A stretch of 43,603 nt of DNA from SURF-58 sp041305085 (GTDB lineage: Archaea > Nanobdellota > Nanobdellia > Woesearchaeales > UBA9642): contig JBFYMA010000039.1 in assembly GCA_041305085.1 (NCBI GenBank), forward strand, positions 1-43,603. The letters are read 5' to 3'. The notes beneath the pieces are model-generated. The model saw only the letters and a program-made list of their open reading frames with translations. It did not search any database and was not told the DNA's origin. How positions within the stretch are numbered: the first letter of the stretch is position 1; each line of letters starts with the position of its first letter. This document shows, in pieces, positions 9,707 to 17,976 of the stretch. The translations under genes and the position numbers were made by a program.

Positions 9707-11008
9707 ATGGAAAATACACTCACGCCTGAAATGCGGGCAAGGCTTGACTCAATGCTTAATGAACTTGTGAAGCCCCCAAAAAAAGAAGGGTTTGAGTATG
9801 CAGTAAAATCATTTCTTAGCGAAGAATTTAACCCGTTGATGGCAGAAAGCCTTGTAAAGAAGTACAAGTCGATTATAGGCATAAAAGACGTCGACGCGCT
9901 CGAAAAATCTCAGCAGATATTATTTGCAGAGATAGTCATACAAAAAGTTTTTGGCAGAATAAGATCCAAAGAGGAAATAAATACAGAGAGGCTGCATTTC
10001 TATATAAAGCTAAGCGTAATAGAGGGCTCAAAAAAATTGAGTCAAATGCTCTCAAAAAAAGTTTGCATGGATGTTTTTGACATAAAAAAAATGTCCACAA
10101 CATCACTTTTGGAATTTGTTGAGATAATGAAGCAGGAGGTTTTTATAATAAAAACAGAGCTGAAAGATTTTGTTGAGGGGACTGCCTATGTGCTATTGTT
10201 CAGGCAAGGTGCATCTCTCATAGCTGATACAATGACCTCTAAGATGGAACATGGTGCTTCCAGCATAGGATTTGACCAGATAAAGATTTCTGCAGTTCAG
10301 GAATTCATGAACATGATGATCTCTTCATACAGCGATGCCATAGCCAACATACTGCAGGGCAAGCTGTATTTTTCAATATTGCAGATAGATCCTTTTGACA
10401 TGCCTGGCTTTATAAATGACATAAAAACGCAGATATTTGAAAAAGGAGAAAAAGCCTTTGAAAAAATATTCACAACAAACCTGAAAATAGAAATTGGAAG
10501 TATTGACAAGGTTGAAGGGCTTGTTTTTCTTATGCTCGAGAAATCTCCTGATGCCATGAAGACGATGCTCAGCAGGTCAATGTCTGAGATTACTCTGGGA
10601 GCAGAGCCAGAATCTCCTGCTGCTGCTGTAGAGGAAAAGCCAGTGATAAAGAAAAAGAAAAGGGAGAGAAGAAACATAAAGATGGAGCTGGCCATGTTTA
10701 TGGATGAATACTTCAAGGGAAGGGATGGAAATGAGATAATAGAGTTTGTGATGTCCCAGATGGGAGTTTTGGAACTTGAAGACCTCAACATAGGGCAGAA
10801 AGAGGAATTTGCAGACGTTTTGCTGGACACTGCATTTTCAGGGCTATCTGTTTACAGGAGAGGAATAATAAAGTCTGCGCTTTTCGAAGCGCTGGGGATA
10901 GAGATGGATTCAGGAGAAACAATGATAGATGCTCCTAAACGTGCAGTCCAGAATGAAGCAAAGGAAAAAATTGACAGAAATTCAAATATTTATAAGCTTA
11001 TAAAATAG
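9707..11008 (+). CDS. Unknown 433-aa cytoplasmic helical protein with two copies of a repeated module
   Basis: 433 aa, mostly helical and charged, with no signal peptide or membrane helix. Two segments (about 27-105 and 330-405) look like copies of one module of about 70 residues: FLSEEF...KSIIGIKDV...FAEIVIQKVFGRI, and FMDEYF...SQMGVLELEDL...FADVLLDTAFSGL, the second followed by RRGIIKSALFEALGI. A third copy ends the membrane protein at 7868-8824. A Lys/Arg-rich linker (KKKKRERRN, about residues 318-326) precedes the second copy. Residues 110-310 match nothing I know. The gene has its own promoter, being nearly leaderless from the TATA box at 9673-9681. Function is unknown; the shared module and surroundings suggest signalling or scaffolding. 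Confidence 0.8.
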   Translation: MENTLTPEMRARLDSMLNELVKPPKKEGFEYAVKSFLSEEFNPLMAESLVKKYKSIIGIKDVDALEKSQQILFAEIVIQKVFGRIRSKEEINTERLHFYIKLSVIEGSKKLSQMLSKKVCMDVFDIKKMSTTSLLEFVEIMKQEVFIIKTELKDFVEGTAYVLLFRQGASLIADTMTSKMEHGASSIGFDQIKISAVQEFMNMMISSYSDAIANILQGKLYFSILQIDPFDMPGFINDIKTQIFEKGEKAFEKIFTTNLKIEIGSIDKVEGLVFLMLEKSPDAMKTMLSRSMSEITLGAEPESPAAAVEEKPVIKKKKRERRNIKMELAMFMDEYFKGRDGNEIIEFVMSQMGVLELEDLNIGQKEEFADVLLDTAFSGLSVYRRGIIKSALFEALGIEMDSGETMIDAPKRAVQNEAKEKIDRNSNIYKLIK

Positions 11009-11060
11009 TTATTGAGCAATACTGAAAAGAGGTGTTCATAACTTTGCAGTCTACAGCAAC

Positions 11061-11069
11061 ATTTAAAAA
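11061..11069 (+). promoter_or_regulatory. TATA box for the PAS-DUF835 gene
   Basis: ATTTAAAAA lies 36-44 bases before the ATG at 11105, giving a predicted transcript start near 11090 and a very short leader. Confidence 0.5.
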
Positions 11070-11104
11070 CAAGTTTTTCATCCCTTTTTTTCTAAAAGGC
11101 AAAA

Positions 11105-13003
11105 ATGGATAAATCACAGTTTGGGAATGAATATGATCCTGATTCTGCAAGTGTAGAGCTTACTAATGGAATAAATGAGCTAAGAAAGGACTGTGAATGG
11201 ATATTTAATGTATCTCCAGAGCCTTTACTATTGCTTGACAACAATGGATTTATTCTTAAAGCCAGCCAGAAGCTCTTTGAGCTTTTCGAATGCTCTCCAG
11301 AAGATGTGGAGGGAAAAGATTTTGTAGAGCTTATTTTTCTTGACAAGAAGAATCTCTCAATAGTTTCTGAAAACTTCAAAAAAAGAATGTCAGGACAGGC
11401 AGTCGGCCCTTATGACATTGGAATTATAACCAAAAACAACAACAATATTTCTGTTCAGATAAATGTTGCTCCAATAAAAGACAAAAATTCAAAAATACTT
11501 GGCGAGTTTGTAATACTTTATGATGTAACTGAAAGAAGGAAAATGATTGATGATGTTCAAAAAGCTAAAGAAAGACTTTCTTCGTTTATGGAATCGGCGA
11601 CAGATGCATTTGCAATACTTAACTCGAACCTTGAAGTCGTGGATGTAAACAAAGCAGCCTTGAGTTTTTTACCAAAGCCAGCCTCCCCAGAGGATATTAT
11701 AGGAAAGAGCATGTTTGAAATAATCCCTGAAGCCAAAAAAAAAGAAGTCTGCAAAAAATACGGTGAAGTAACAAGAACAGGAAACCCTTTTTTTATTAAA
11801 GAATATGTTCTCCCGCCAAAGTTTGGCAGCAGAATAATAAATATAAAAGCATTCAGAGTAGGCGATTGTATAGGGCTTATAGCCAGAGACATTACAGAAA
11901 GAAAGGAATACGAGCAAAAACTGGCAGAGTCACAAAGCTTTCTAAAGTCTTCGCGGAACCAGCTGAAAAAGATTATTGATGGAGTCAACCAGATTATTGT
12001 CTCAGCAGATGCAGCCGGAAATATAAATGAATGGAACAGGCGTGCAGCTATGGTGACTGGGTTTACAAAAAAAGATTTTTTGATGAAAAACATATATGAG
12101 GAAAAATTCCCACAGCAGGTCATGCCATTAATAACTTTGTTGAAAAATTCTTTGGATAACCACAAGCAGCTTCTGGAAGAGCAGTCTCTTCTCGACAGGT
12201 ATGGCAATACCAAGACTCTTCTTTCGAGCATTTCAATAATATTAGGAAATGATGAGGAGATTGAAGGCGTTGTGCTTATAGGAAGAGACATAACTTACAC
12301 AAAACACCTGCACAATAAAATAATGCCGCAACACTCTTACATTTTTTCCAGCCACTCAAGCCAGCCATTAGTTAGCCTGGTTCAGGCATACGAGCAAAAA
12401 GAATGCCCTGCTATGATAGTTACGAGAGATCCCTTGCACTTTACATTGCAGGACTCAAAAAACACCAAAATTTTGCTCATGCACAAAGGAAACAGCCAGG
12501 AAGTATTGCAATTGGAGAACATTTACTCTGAAATAAAAAAGTTTATTCCCCAGGACAAAGAGTCACTCGTAATAATAAACCGCCTGGACTATCTTTCAAT
12601 GATTTTTGGGTTTAATGAGCTCTTGAAGTTTTTGTACTTATTAAATGACCTTGTCAGGGAGTCTAACTCAACTGCAATAATTTCTCTGCCCAAAGATTTT
12701 TTTTCTGAAAGGGAAGTGGCTGCATTGGGCCAGGAATTTATTCCTTTTCCGGACATTGAGGAAGAAGGCATAAGGCTTGACAAGAGAAAAATAGATATTC
12801 TTAAATTCATCCAGAACAAGAATTCTTTTCATTACAATGTTCAATACAACCTAATAGGGAAGGAGTTCAACCTTTCCAGGATAACCACAAAAAAATGGAT
12901 TTCAGAACTGCAAATGAATCAGCTTGTATCTATTCAGAAAACAGGAAGGACAAAACTAATACACCTTACTGAAAAAGGAAAAGAGTTTCTTACAAAGCAA
13001 TAA
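11105..13003 (+). CDS. Triple-PAS sensor with DUF835 and winged-helix output
   Basis: 632 aa, soluble. PAS1 is at about 35-150 (IFNVSPEPLLLLDNNGFIL, ending FVILYDVTERRK), PAS2 at about 160-265 (FMESATDAFAILNSNLEVV, ending GLIARDITERKE), PAS3 at about 280-395 (INQ/IIVSADAAGNINEWN, ending VVLIGRDITYTK). A DUF835 domain follows (about 410-545; ESLVIINRLDYL, then FGFNELLKFLYLLNDLV) and a winged helix at about 560-632 (LSRITTKKWISELQMNQLV, then KTGRTKLIHLT). PAS domains commonly bind small ligands or cofactors, but the ligands cannot be read here. The C-terminal half is paralogous to the protein at 8852-9643. I infer a one-component cytoplasmic sensor and transcription regulator. No histidine-kinase domain is present. 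Confidence 0.85.
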   Translation: MDKSQFGNEYDPDSASVELTNGINELRKDCEWIFNVSPEPLLLLDNNGFILKASQKLFELFECSPEDVEGKDFVELIFLDKKNLSIVSENFKKRMSGQAVGPYDIGIITKNNNNISVQINVAPIKDKNSKILGEFVILYDVTERRKMIDDVQKAKERLSSFMESATDAFAILNSNLEVVDVNKAALSFLPKPASPEDIIGKSMFEIIPEAKKKEVCKKYGEVTRTGNPFFIKEYVLPPKFGSRIINIKAFRVGDCIGLIARDITERKEYEQKLAESQSFLKSSRNQLKKIIDGVNQIIVSADAAGNINEWNRRAAMVTGFTKKDFLMKNIYEEKFPQQVMPLITLLKNSLDNHKQLLEEQSLLDRYGNTKTLLSSISIILGNDEEIEGVVLIGRDITYTKHLHNKIMPQHSYIFSSHSSQPLVSLVQAYEQKECPAMIVTRDPLHFTLQDSKNTKILLMHKGNSQEVLQLENIYSEIKKFIPQDKESLVIINRLDYLSMIFGFNELLKFLYLLNDLVRESNSTAIISLPKDFFSEREVAALGQEFIPFPDIEEEGIRLDKRKIDILKFIQNKNSFHYNVQYNLIGKEFNLSRITTKKWISELQMNQLVSIQKTGRTKLIHLTEKGKEFLTKQ

Positions 13004-13019
13004 GTAAGAAAAAAATAAA

Positions 13020-13655
13020 TTACTGCTTTGTGTTGCTCTTTTTCTGGGGTTTTTGAGGCGGCTCTTTTTCCTTTTTAGCATCCTGAGGCTGAGGCTTTTC
13101 TGCCTCTTTTAAGGCATTTGGCAGATCAGCCTTTGCTTTTTCCTCTTTAGACTTGCTCATTGCCTGCTTTGTCTGGCCGCTTTCCTGAATGCTTTGAATG
13201 TTTGCTATTTCTTTTGACTCAAGGACTTTTGCCAAGTCAAGAAGTATTAGAAGCCTTTCTCCTATAACTCCAACACCTTCAAGGTAGTCTGACTGGATTT
13301 TTTTTGTTATGACTGTTGGGGCTGGCTTTATGTCTTTATTATTGAGCCTTAGAACTTCTGTTGCGCTATCCACTATCATCCCAATGGTATTGTTTTTGGT
13401 CTCTATCACTATTATTCTTGTGTTTTTATCTGTCTCTCTTACCGGCAGCCCTAGTTTTTTGGCGAGGTCTATAACCACAATTATTCCGCCCCTGAGGTTT
13501 ATCACTCCTTTGATGTAGTCTGCTGTGTTTGGAATTTTGGTGATGTTTTCCATTCGTATGATTTCCCTTACTTCGTTGATGTCAACACCAAACTCCTCTT
13601 TTGCTATGTCAAAAACAACCAGTTGTTTTTCTGAAAAGTTTTTTTCTTCAGGCAT
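13020..13655 (-). CDS. cheW: CheW chemotaxis coupling protein with long charged tail
   Basis: 211 aa. Residues about 8-150 are a CheW domain: QLVVFDIAKEEFGVDINEVREI, then the typical IPNTADYIKGVINLRGGIIVVIDL block, then GMIVDSATEVLRL and a closing LLILLDLAKVL. CheW links chemoreceptors to the CheA kinase at the membrane. The last 60 residues are a low-complexity Lys/Glu/Gln/Pro tail, longer than in ordinary CheW (about 150-160 aa), perhaps a flexible linker or binding tail. The gene is 9 bases downstream of the chemoreceptor at 13665-15746 on the same strand with an AGGTG site, so they form an operon and probably work together. Confidence 0.95.
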   Translation of the reverse strand: MPEEKNFSEKQLVVFDIAKEEFGVDINEVREIIRMENITKIPNTADYIKGVINLRGGIIVVIDLAKKLGLPVRETDKNTRIIVIETKNNTIGMIVDSATEVLRLNNKDIKPAPTVITKKIQSDYLEGVGVIGERLLILLDLAKVLESKEIANIQSIQESGQTKQAMSKSKEEKAKADLPNALKEAEKPQPQDAKKEKEPPQKPQKKSNTKQ

Positions 13656-13664
13656 TTTTTACAC

Positions 13665-15746
13665 CTACGCTGTTTTTTTAAGCTCTTCCAGCAGCCTTAT
13701 GACTTCTTTTGAGATTTCTTCTGATTCTTTTACTTTTTTCTCTGCTTCTGCCTTGTTTCCAGAGTTCCATAGTTTTACTGCCTCGTTTCCAACTGTATGA
13801 ATTTTTTCGTGAGGACCTTCAAGCTGCTTGAATGCTGAATTCTTGGAATAATTGCTTTTTCCTTCATTGTCATACCATTTTCCAAGCCTGCAGTTGTGAT
13901 GGTTCTTTTGTTCAGCTTCGTTGAGTTTCATTGCCCCTTTCAGCATTCCTTTAAGCTTTTGAACCCAGTTCCTGTGATCCATTATTGCTATGTCAACTAT
14001 TTCAAGCTCGCCAGTTCCTCCTTCATTAATCTTGAACCTTGAGACAAGCTCTCTGAGTGTTTCTGCGCCTTTGGAAAGGTTTTCTGCAGAGCTGCTAACC
14101 TGCTGCATGGATGCAGTCACTTCTTCGACAGAAGAGCTTACTTCTTCGCTTCCTGCTGCGTTTTCCTCTGCAACAGACGCAACCTCGTTCAGAGCCCTGC
14201 TTACAGAGTCTGCAAGGCCTGGTATGGCTTCAAATGCCTGCACTGCCTCTGTCACTGCCATGGCTCCATCTTCAACCTGTTTTGTGTTCTTGTCCATGCT
14301 GTCAACAGACGATTTTATCTCATCCCTTATCCCTTCAATCAGTGAAGCTATCTGCCCTGTTGCCTTCTGGCTTTCTTCTGCGAGTTTTCTTACCTCATCG
14401 GCAACAACTGCAAATCCTCTTCCTGCTTCTCCTGCTCTTGCTGCTTCTATGGCTGCGTTTAGTGCCAGCAGGTTGGTTTGTTCGCTGATATTATTGATAG
14501 TCTCAACTATTTTTCCTATCTGGTTGGACTTCTCACCAAGAGCGCGTATTTTTTCAGCTCCTTCCTTTGTGGTTGTGCTGATAGCATCCATTTTTTCCTT
14601 TACTGCTGCTGCAGACTTTCCTCCAGTGGAAGCGCTTTCAGAAGTCTTTTTTGAGGAGTTCTGCGCATCTGTGGTGGATTTTGAGACTGTCTGGGCACCC
14701 TGGGCAAGCTGCTGTACAGTTGAGCTGACCTGCTGCATAGACGCGTTTACCTGCTCTGCGCTTGCAGACAACTCTTCAGCAGCTGCGCTGGATGACATTG
14801 CGTTTGTCTTTACATTGCCTATAAGTGTTCTAAGGTTGGAAACCATTGTCTTGAATGATCCTACAAGGTTGCTTATGTCTCCTTTTGCATCAACATTTAT
14901 GTCTTTTGTAAGGTCTCCATTGGCTATTACTTCTGCTGTATCCCCCAGCTCTTTGACAGGCTTTGCAACATTTTCAAGCATGTCATTAAGAGAATTTGCC
15001 ATAAGCCCTATTTCATCTTTGCCTGCTGCCGTAGCTCTTTTGCTAAGGTCTCCAGTTTCAGCAATCTCCCTAACCTCTTTTGCAATTGTATTAACAGGCT
15101 TTGTTATGGTTCTGGTAATAATTAATCCTGCTGCCACAGCCAGTGCTGTGCAAATAATGATCATTACAATAAGAATTGTAAACGTGCTGGATTTTGAGTT
15201 GTTTGCCGCCTCTACTTTTTCTGCTGCATTTTTGTTAGCAATGTCTTTGTACTCATTGAATAAGTTTACAAGTTTTGCCACTGCAGGCTTGCTTTGTTCA
15301 ATATATATATCTTCTGCACTTTTTCCCTCTTCCGAATAAGAGTCTATATCTCTTATCTCCTGTCCTGATTGGTGCAGGTGTGTGTGTGTTTCTTCCATTG
15401 CATCAAAAACCTTTTTTTCCTCTGCTGAAAGAGCATTGTATTTTTCAGGGTTGTCTTTTATGTCATAGTACCATTTTCCAAATCCACAAAGATGCCAATC
15501 AAGTTGGATTCCAAGGTCACTCCCCAAAAAAACATGATCTGTCAATCCCTGCATCCAGACGTAGTGATCATTCAGCTTTTGGTCAAGAAACTGTGACATA
15601 TCTTTATTTACTATTGCACTATCATAGTTATCAGCAACATTGTTATTGCCGAAAATACCCACCAACCCAATCACTACAACAAGCGCCGCCACAACTCCAA
15701 ACCCTATAAGAAGCTTTGTACCTATTTTTAAGTCATTGAAACCCAT
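13665..15746 (-). CDS. Methyl-accepting chemotaxis protein with two CZB-like zinc modules
   Basis: 693 aa. TM1 is at about 10-32, TM2 at about 189-211, HAMP at about 212-262, and the methyl-accepting coiled coil runs to about 575 with the conserved tip SEQTNLLALNAAIEAARAGE. A C-terminal cytoplasmic CZB (chemoreceptor zinc-binding) domain shows H591-x2-W, C619-x-LGKWY and H646-x3-H650. The extracytoplasmic sensor between the TM helices repeats the pattern: H61-x2-W, C87-x-FGKWY, then H121/H123/H125. CZB proteins of this family bind zinc through three His and one Cys and can respond to zinc or oxidants. I infer one zinc/redox-type module outside and one inside. The ATG has a GAGGTG site 7 bases upstream; cheW follows at once. 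Confidence 0.93.
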   Translation of the reverse strand: MGFNDLKIGTKLLIGFGVVAALVVVIGLVGIFGNNNVADNYDSAIVNKDMSQFLDQKLNDHYVWMQGLTDHVFLGSDLGIQLDWHLCGFGKWYYDIKDNPEKYNALSAEEKKVFDAMEETHTHLHQSGQEIRDIDSYSEEGKSAEDIYIEQSKPAVAKLVNLFNEYKDIANKNAAEKVEAANNSKSSTFTILIVMIIICTALAVAAGLIITRTITKPVNTIAKEVREIAETGDLSKRATAAGKDEIGLMANSLNDMLENVAKPVKELGDTAEVIANGDLTKDINVDAKGDISNLVGSFKTMVSNLRTLIGNVKTNAMSSSAAAEELSASAEQVNASMQQVSSTVQQLAQGAQTVSKSTTDAQNSSKKTSESASTGGKSAAAVKEKMDAISTTTKEGAEKIRALGEKSNQIGKIVETINNISEQTNLLALNAAIEAARAGEAGRGFAVVADEVRKLAEESQKATGQIASLIEGIRDEIKSSVDSMDKNTKQVEDGAMAVTEAVQAFEAIPGLADSVSRALNEVASVAEENAAGSEEVSSSVEEVTASMQQVSSSAENLSKGAETLRELVSRFKINEGGTGELEIVDIAIMDHRNWVQKLKGMLKGAMKLNEAEQKNHHNCRLGKWYDNEGKSNYSKNSAFKQLEGPHEKIHTVGNEAVKLWNSGNKAEAEKKVKESEEISKEVIRLLEELKKTA

Positions 15747-16082
15747 TTACCCACACCTCTTTTTTTTGCAAAAAATATCTGTTTGCCACTTCATTGAACA
15801 TTAACAATTTAACATTGATGTGTAACAATGTTATATATTTTGAAATAAGAGGTTTAAATAGTTTTTTGTTTTAACACCGTTAACTTTTAGCAAGACAATT
15901 ATACTTTTCTTGATTTTGGCTAATATGTATAAATTTGTTGAAATAGCAGGCATTTTTTTCATAATGATTGAGCCAGTTAGGCAGTATTTTGCTAAACCTG
16001 GCTAAAACATTGAAAATAGCTGAAAGTCTGGACACTGAAAAACAGCAAATTATATAAAACAGCAGATCAAAATTCAGATACT
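15747..16082. promoter_or_regulatory. Divergent control region between chemoreceptor and cheR
   Basis: 336 non-coding, AT-rich bases. For the minus-strand receptor, CTATTTAAACC (15851-15861) and a TATATA run (15829-15838) are TATA candidates. GTTAAC at 15879-15884 lies upstream of the first. Several TTTAAC/TGTAAC half-sites and the inverted repeat AACATTG-N8-CAATGTT (15811-15832) overlap or follow them, as an operator might. An imperfect hairpin GCCAG...CTGGC lies near 15972-16002. For cheR the TATA box is at 16049-16058. I see no small gene in this stretch. Confidence 0.5.
16049..16058 (+). promoter_or_regulatory. TATA box of the cheR-hypA-hypB operon
   Basis: ATTATATAAA is centred about 29 bases before the ATG at 16083, so the transcript is predicted to begin at or next to the start codon (leaderless). 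No Shine-Dalgarno site precedes that ATG. Confidence 0.65.
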
Positions 16083-16916
16083 ATGGTTGGAATAGAAGTG
16101 AAAGACCCTGAGTTCTGGGAAAAGCTTCTCGTGGTTATATCAAAAAATCTTGATTTTGTTACTTCAAATTATTCCCAGACTTTTTTGAAAAGAAGGGTTG
16201 AGGTAAGGCTCAGGGCTACAAACCTCAATTCTTATAAGGACTATGCGGACTTTTTGGTTTCCAATGCTGAAGAAAAGCAAAAGCTCGACAAAGAGCTCAC
16301 AATCCATGTAACCAATTTTTTCAGGGATTCCTCTGTATTTGAAGCGTTTAAAAACAATGTTGTTCCTGAACTGGTGAAAAGAAAGAAATTGCAGGGGAAA
16401 AAGACCATTTCTGTGTGGTGTGCAGGGTGCTCAACAGGAGAAGAGCCAATAGGGGTTGCAATATGCTTTTTGGAAGCCCTAAAAACTCTTGGAAGCAGCT
16501 TTTCAGTAAACATACTTGGAACAGATCTGGATGCACATACGATCCAAAAGGCTCAGGAAGGAGTATATGAAAATATCCAGTTCAGGGAGATGAAGCCTGA
16601 ATACAAGGAAAAATACTTTGAAACCCTTGAGCCTGGAAGGTACAGGGTAAAAAATGAGATAAAATCCTTGATTAATTACAGAACAGGCGACATTCTTTCT
16701 CCAAACAAGCCAAAAAACCTGGATGTTCTGTTTTGCAGGAATACAGTTATTTATTTTGACCTGCCCACAAAGTCCAAGCTTTATACTGAATTCTATGACT
16801 GCATAGAAAACGAGGGATTTTTAATACTTGGGAAGACTGAAATCCTCCAGGGAGAGGCAAGGGATAAGTTTAAAGTGTTTGATGCAAAAGAAAGGATTTA
16901 TATAAAAAAAGAATAA
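16083..16916 (+). CDS. cheR: CheR chemoreceptor glutamate methyltransferase
   Basis: 277 aa, full length for CheR. The N-terminal helical domain (1-75) has FLKRRVEVRLRATN. The SAM-binding domain shows VWCAGCSTGEEPIGVAI (about 117-133), LGTDLDAHTIQKAQEGVY and the signature FCRNTVIYFD (about 220), with GFLILGKTE near the end. CheR methylates glutamates on the coiled coils of chemoreceptors using SAM, for sensory adaptation; CheB reverses it. The gene is leaderless and its stop is only 11 bases before hypA, so it leads a cheR-hypA-hypB operon, an unusual pairing of adaptation with nickel-enzyme maturation. It is far from cheB and cheD in the main che cluster. Confidence 0.97.
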   Translation: MVGIEVKDPEFWEKLLVVISKNLDFVTSNYSQTFLKRRVEVRLRATNLNSYKDYADFLVSNAEEKQKLDKELTIHVTNFFRDSSVFEAFKNNVVPELVKRKKLQGKKTISVWCAGCSTGEEPIGVAICFLEALKTLGSSFSVNILGTDLDAHTIQKAQEGVYENIQFREMKPEYKEKYFETLEPGRYRVKNEIKSLINYRTGDILSPNKPKNLDVLFCRNTVIYFDLPTKSKLYTEFYDCIENEGFLILGKTEILQGEARDKFKVFDAKERIYIKKE

Positions 16917-16927
16917 CCCTTTTTCTT

Positions 16928-17272
16928 ATGCATGAGCTTGCTGTAACCCAGGAAATAATCAAAATCCTGCTTGAGGAATGCAAAAAAAATCTTATTGAAA
17001 ACCCAAAAAAGGTTTCTTTAAGCATCGGTAGCTTCACAACCTACAAAAAAGAGCCTGTAGAGTATTATTTTGAGATACTCAAAAAAGAGCACAAATTGCT
17101 GCAAAACACAAAAATTGAGGCTGTTGAAGTCCAGGCTAGGATTAAGTGCAGAGACTGCAATAAAGAGTCTGTCCTTGAGGACAATTCATTCATAATCTGC
17201 CCTTTTTGCGATTCCACAAATACTGAAATAGTAGAGGGAAAAGATTTATATATAAAGCATATAGACTTTTGA
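16928..17272 (+). CDS. hypA: HypA hydrogenase nickel-insertion protein
   Basis: 114 aa, normal length. It starts MHELAV, carrying the N-terminal His2 that takes part in nickel binding in this family, and has the zinc site CRDC (about 75-78) and CPFC (about 94-97). HypA delivers nickel together with the GTPase HypB during maturation of [NiFe]-hydrogenases, and in some organisms urease. No hydrogenase or other hyp gene lies in the window, so the client is outside it. It is 11 bases downstream of cheR and its stop overlaps the next reading frame. Confidence 0.93.
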   Translation: MHELAVTQEIIKILLEECKKNLIENPKKVSLSIGSFTTYKKEPVEYYFEILKKEHKLLQNTKIEAVEVQARIKCRDCNKESVLEDNSFIICPFCDSTNTEIVEGKDLYIKHIDF

Positions 17273-17976
17273 CTGCGATTGAGCAAACTTTAAATCATGG
17301 AATTATGAAAATGCTGAACGAACAGGAAACCCAAAAAAGATTGGAGCTGAACAAAAAAGTGCGAGAGCTGAACGATTCTGTTGCCAATGAAACAAGCAGG
17401 CTTTTAAGCGAAAAAGGGGTTTTTTGCATAAACATAATGGGTTCTCCTGGGGCGGGAAAGACAACATTCATAGAGCTTGTCTCCAGGCAGATAAATCCAA
17501 AACAGATTGCTGTTATACAAGGGGATCTGGAGTCTGATGTGGACAAAAAAAGGCTTGAAAAGCTTGGCATAGATTCTCATCAGATAAACACTCACACAGG
17601 ATGTCACTTAAACGCAGAAATGGTTAAGCTGGCAGTTGATTCTATGGAATTTGGTGGAAAAAAATTCTTGTTTATCGAAAACGTTGGAAATCTGGTCTGC
17701 CCTGCAAACAAAAAAATAGGCCAGCACCTCAACGTTGTTATCAGCTCAACCACAGAAGGGAGTGACAAGCCAAAAAAATACCCAATAATTTTCAGGGATG
17801 CGGAACTGATAGTAATTTCAAAGTATGATTTGGCCGGGCACGTGGATTTTGATGAGCCTTCATATATAAGTGACTTAAAAAACATTAATGCAAAAGCTGA
17901 AATTGTAAAAATTTCGAAAAATATGCCTTCGGGTTTTGATTTTGCAGGATTTTTTGGGGAGATTAGAAATAAATAA
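17269..17976 (+). CDS. hypB: HypB hydrogenase-maturation GTPase
   Basis: 235 aa if started at the TTG at 17269, which overlaps the hypA stop. ATG codons at 17305 or 17311 are alternatives, with a possible internal TATA (17243-17255) before them. The G domain has the P-loop MGSPGAGKTTFIEL, a GDLESDVDKKRLEKLG segment, TGCHLNAEM and ENVGNLVCP, which hold the Cys/His metal-site residues of HypB, and a base-recognition region ISKYDLAGH. HypB hydrolyses GTP to drive nickel delivery with HypA. The N-terminal CxxCGC nickel motif and His-rich stretch of some bacterial HypB proteins are absent, as is common in archaea. Confidence 0.93.
   Translation: MTAIEQTLNHGIMKMLNEQETQKRLELNKKVRELNDSVANETSRLLSEKGVFCINIMGSPGAGKTTFIELVSRQINPKQIAVIQGDLESDVDKKRLEKLGIDSHQINTHTGCHLNAEMVKLAVDSMEFGGKKFLFIENVGNLVCPANKKIGQHLNVVISSTTEGSDKPKKYPIIFRDAELIVISKYDLAGHVDFDEPSYISDLKNINAKAEIVKISKNMPSGFDFAGFFGEIRNK

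Noticed and set aside
9707..11008. Reading the 433-aa protein as CheF or a CheC relative
   Set aside because: It has neither the CheC E-x2-N motifs nor any segment I associate with CheF; its repeats match only the neighbouring membrane protein.
11557..12291. Open frame of 244 codons on the minus strand within the PAS-DUF835 gene
   Set aside because: No ribosome site, no recognisable domain, and composition typical of an antisense shadow; the plus frame has three PAS domains.
13990..15339. Long open frame (449 codons) on the plus strand opposite the CZB chemoreceptor
   Set aside because: Its product is Ser/Ala/Leu-rich low complexity, the expected shadow of a helical coiled-coil gene. The minus frame has clear receptor domains.
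15811..15832. AACATTG-N8-CAATGTT inverted repeat as another 11-bp phased array
   Set aside because: The half-sites here are 6, 8 and 13 bases apart, not 11, so it is not the same arrangement as at 18303-18341.
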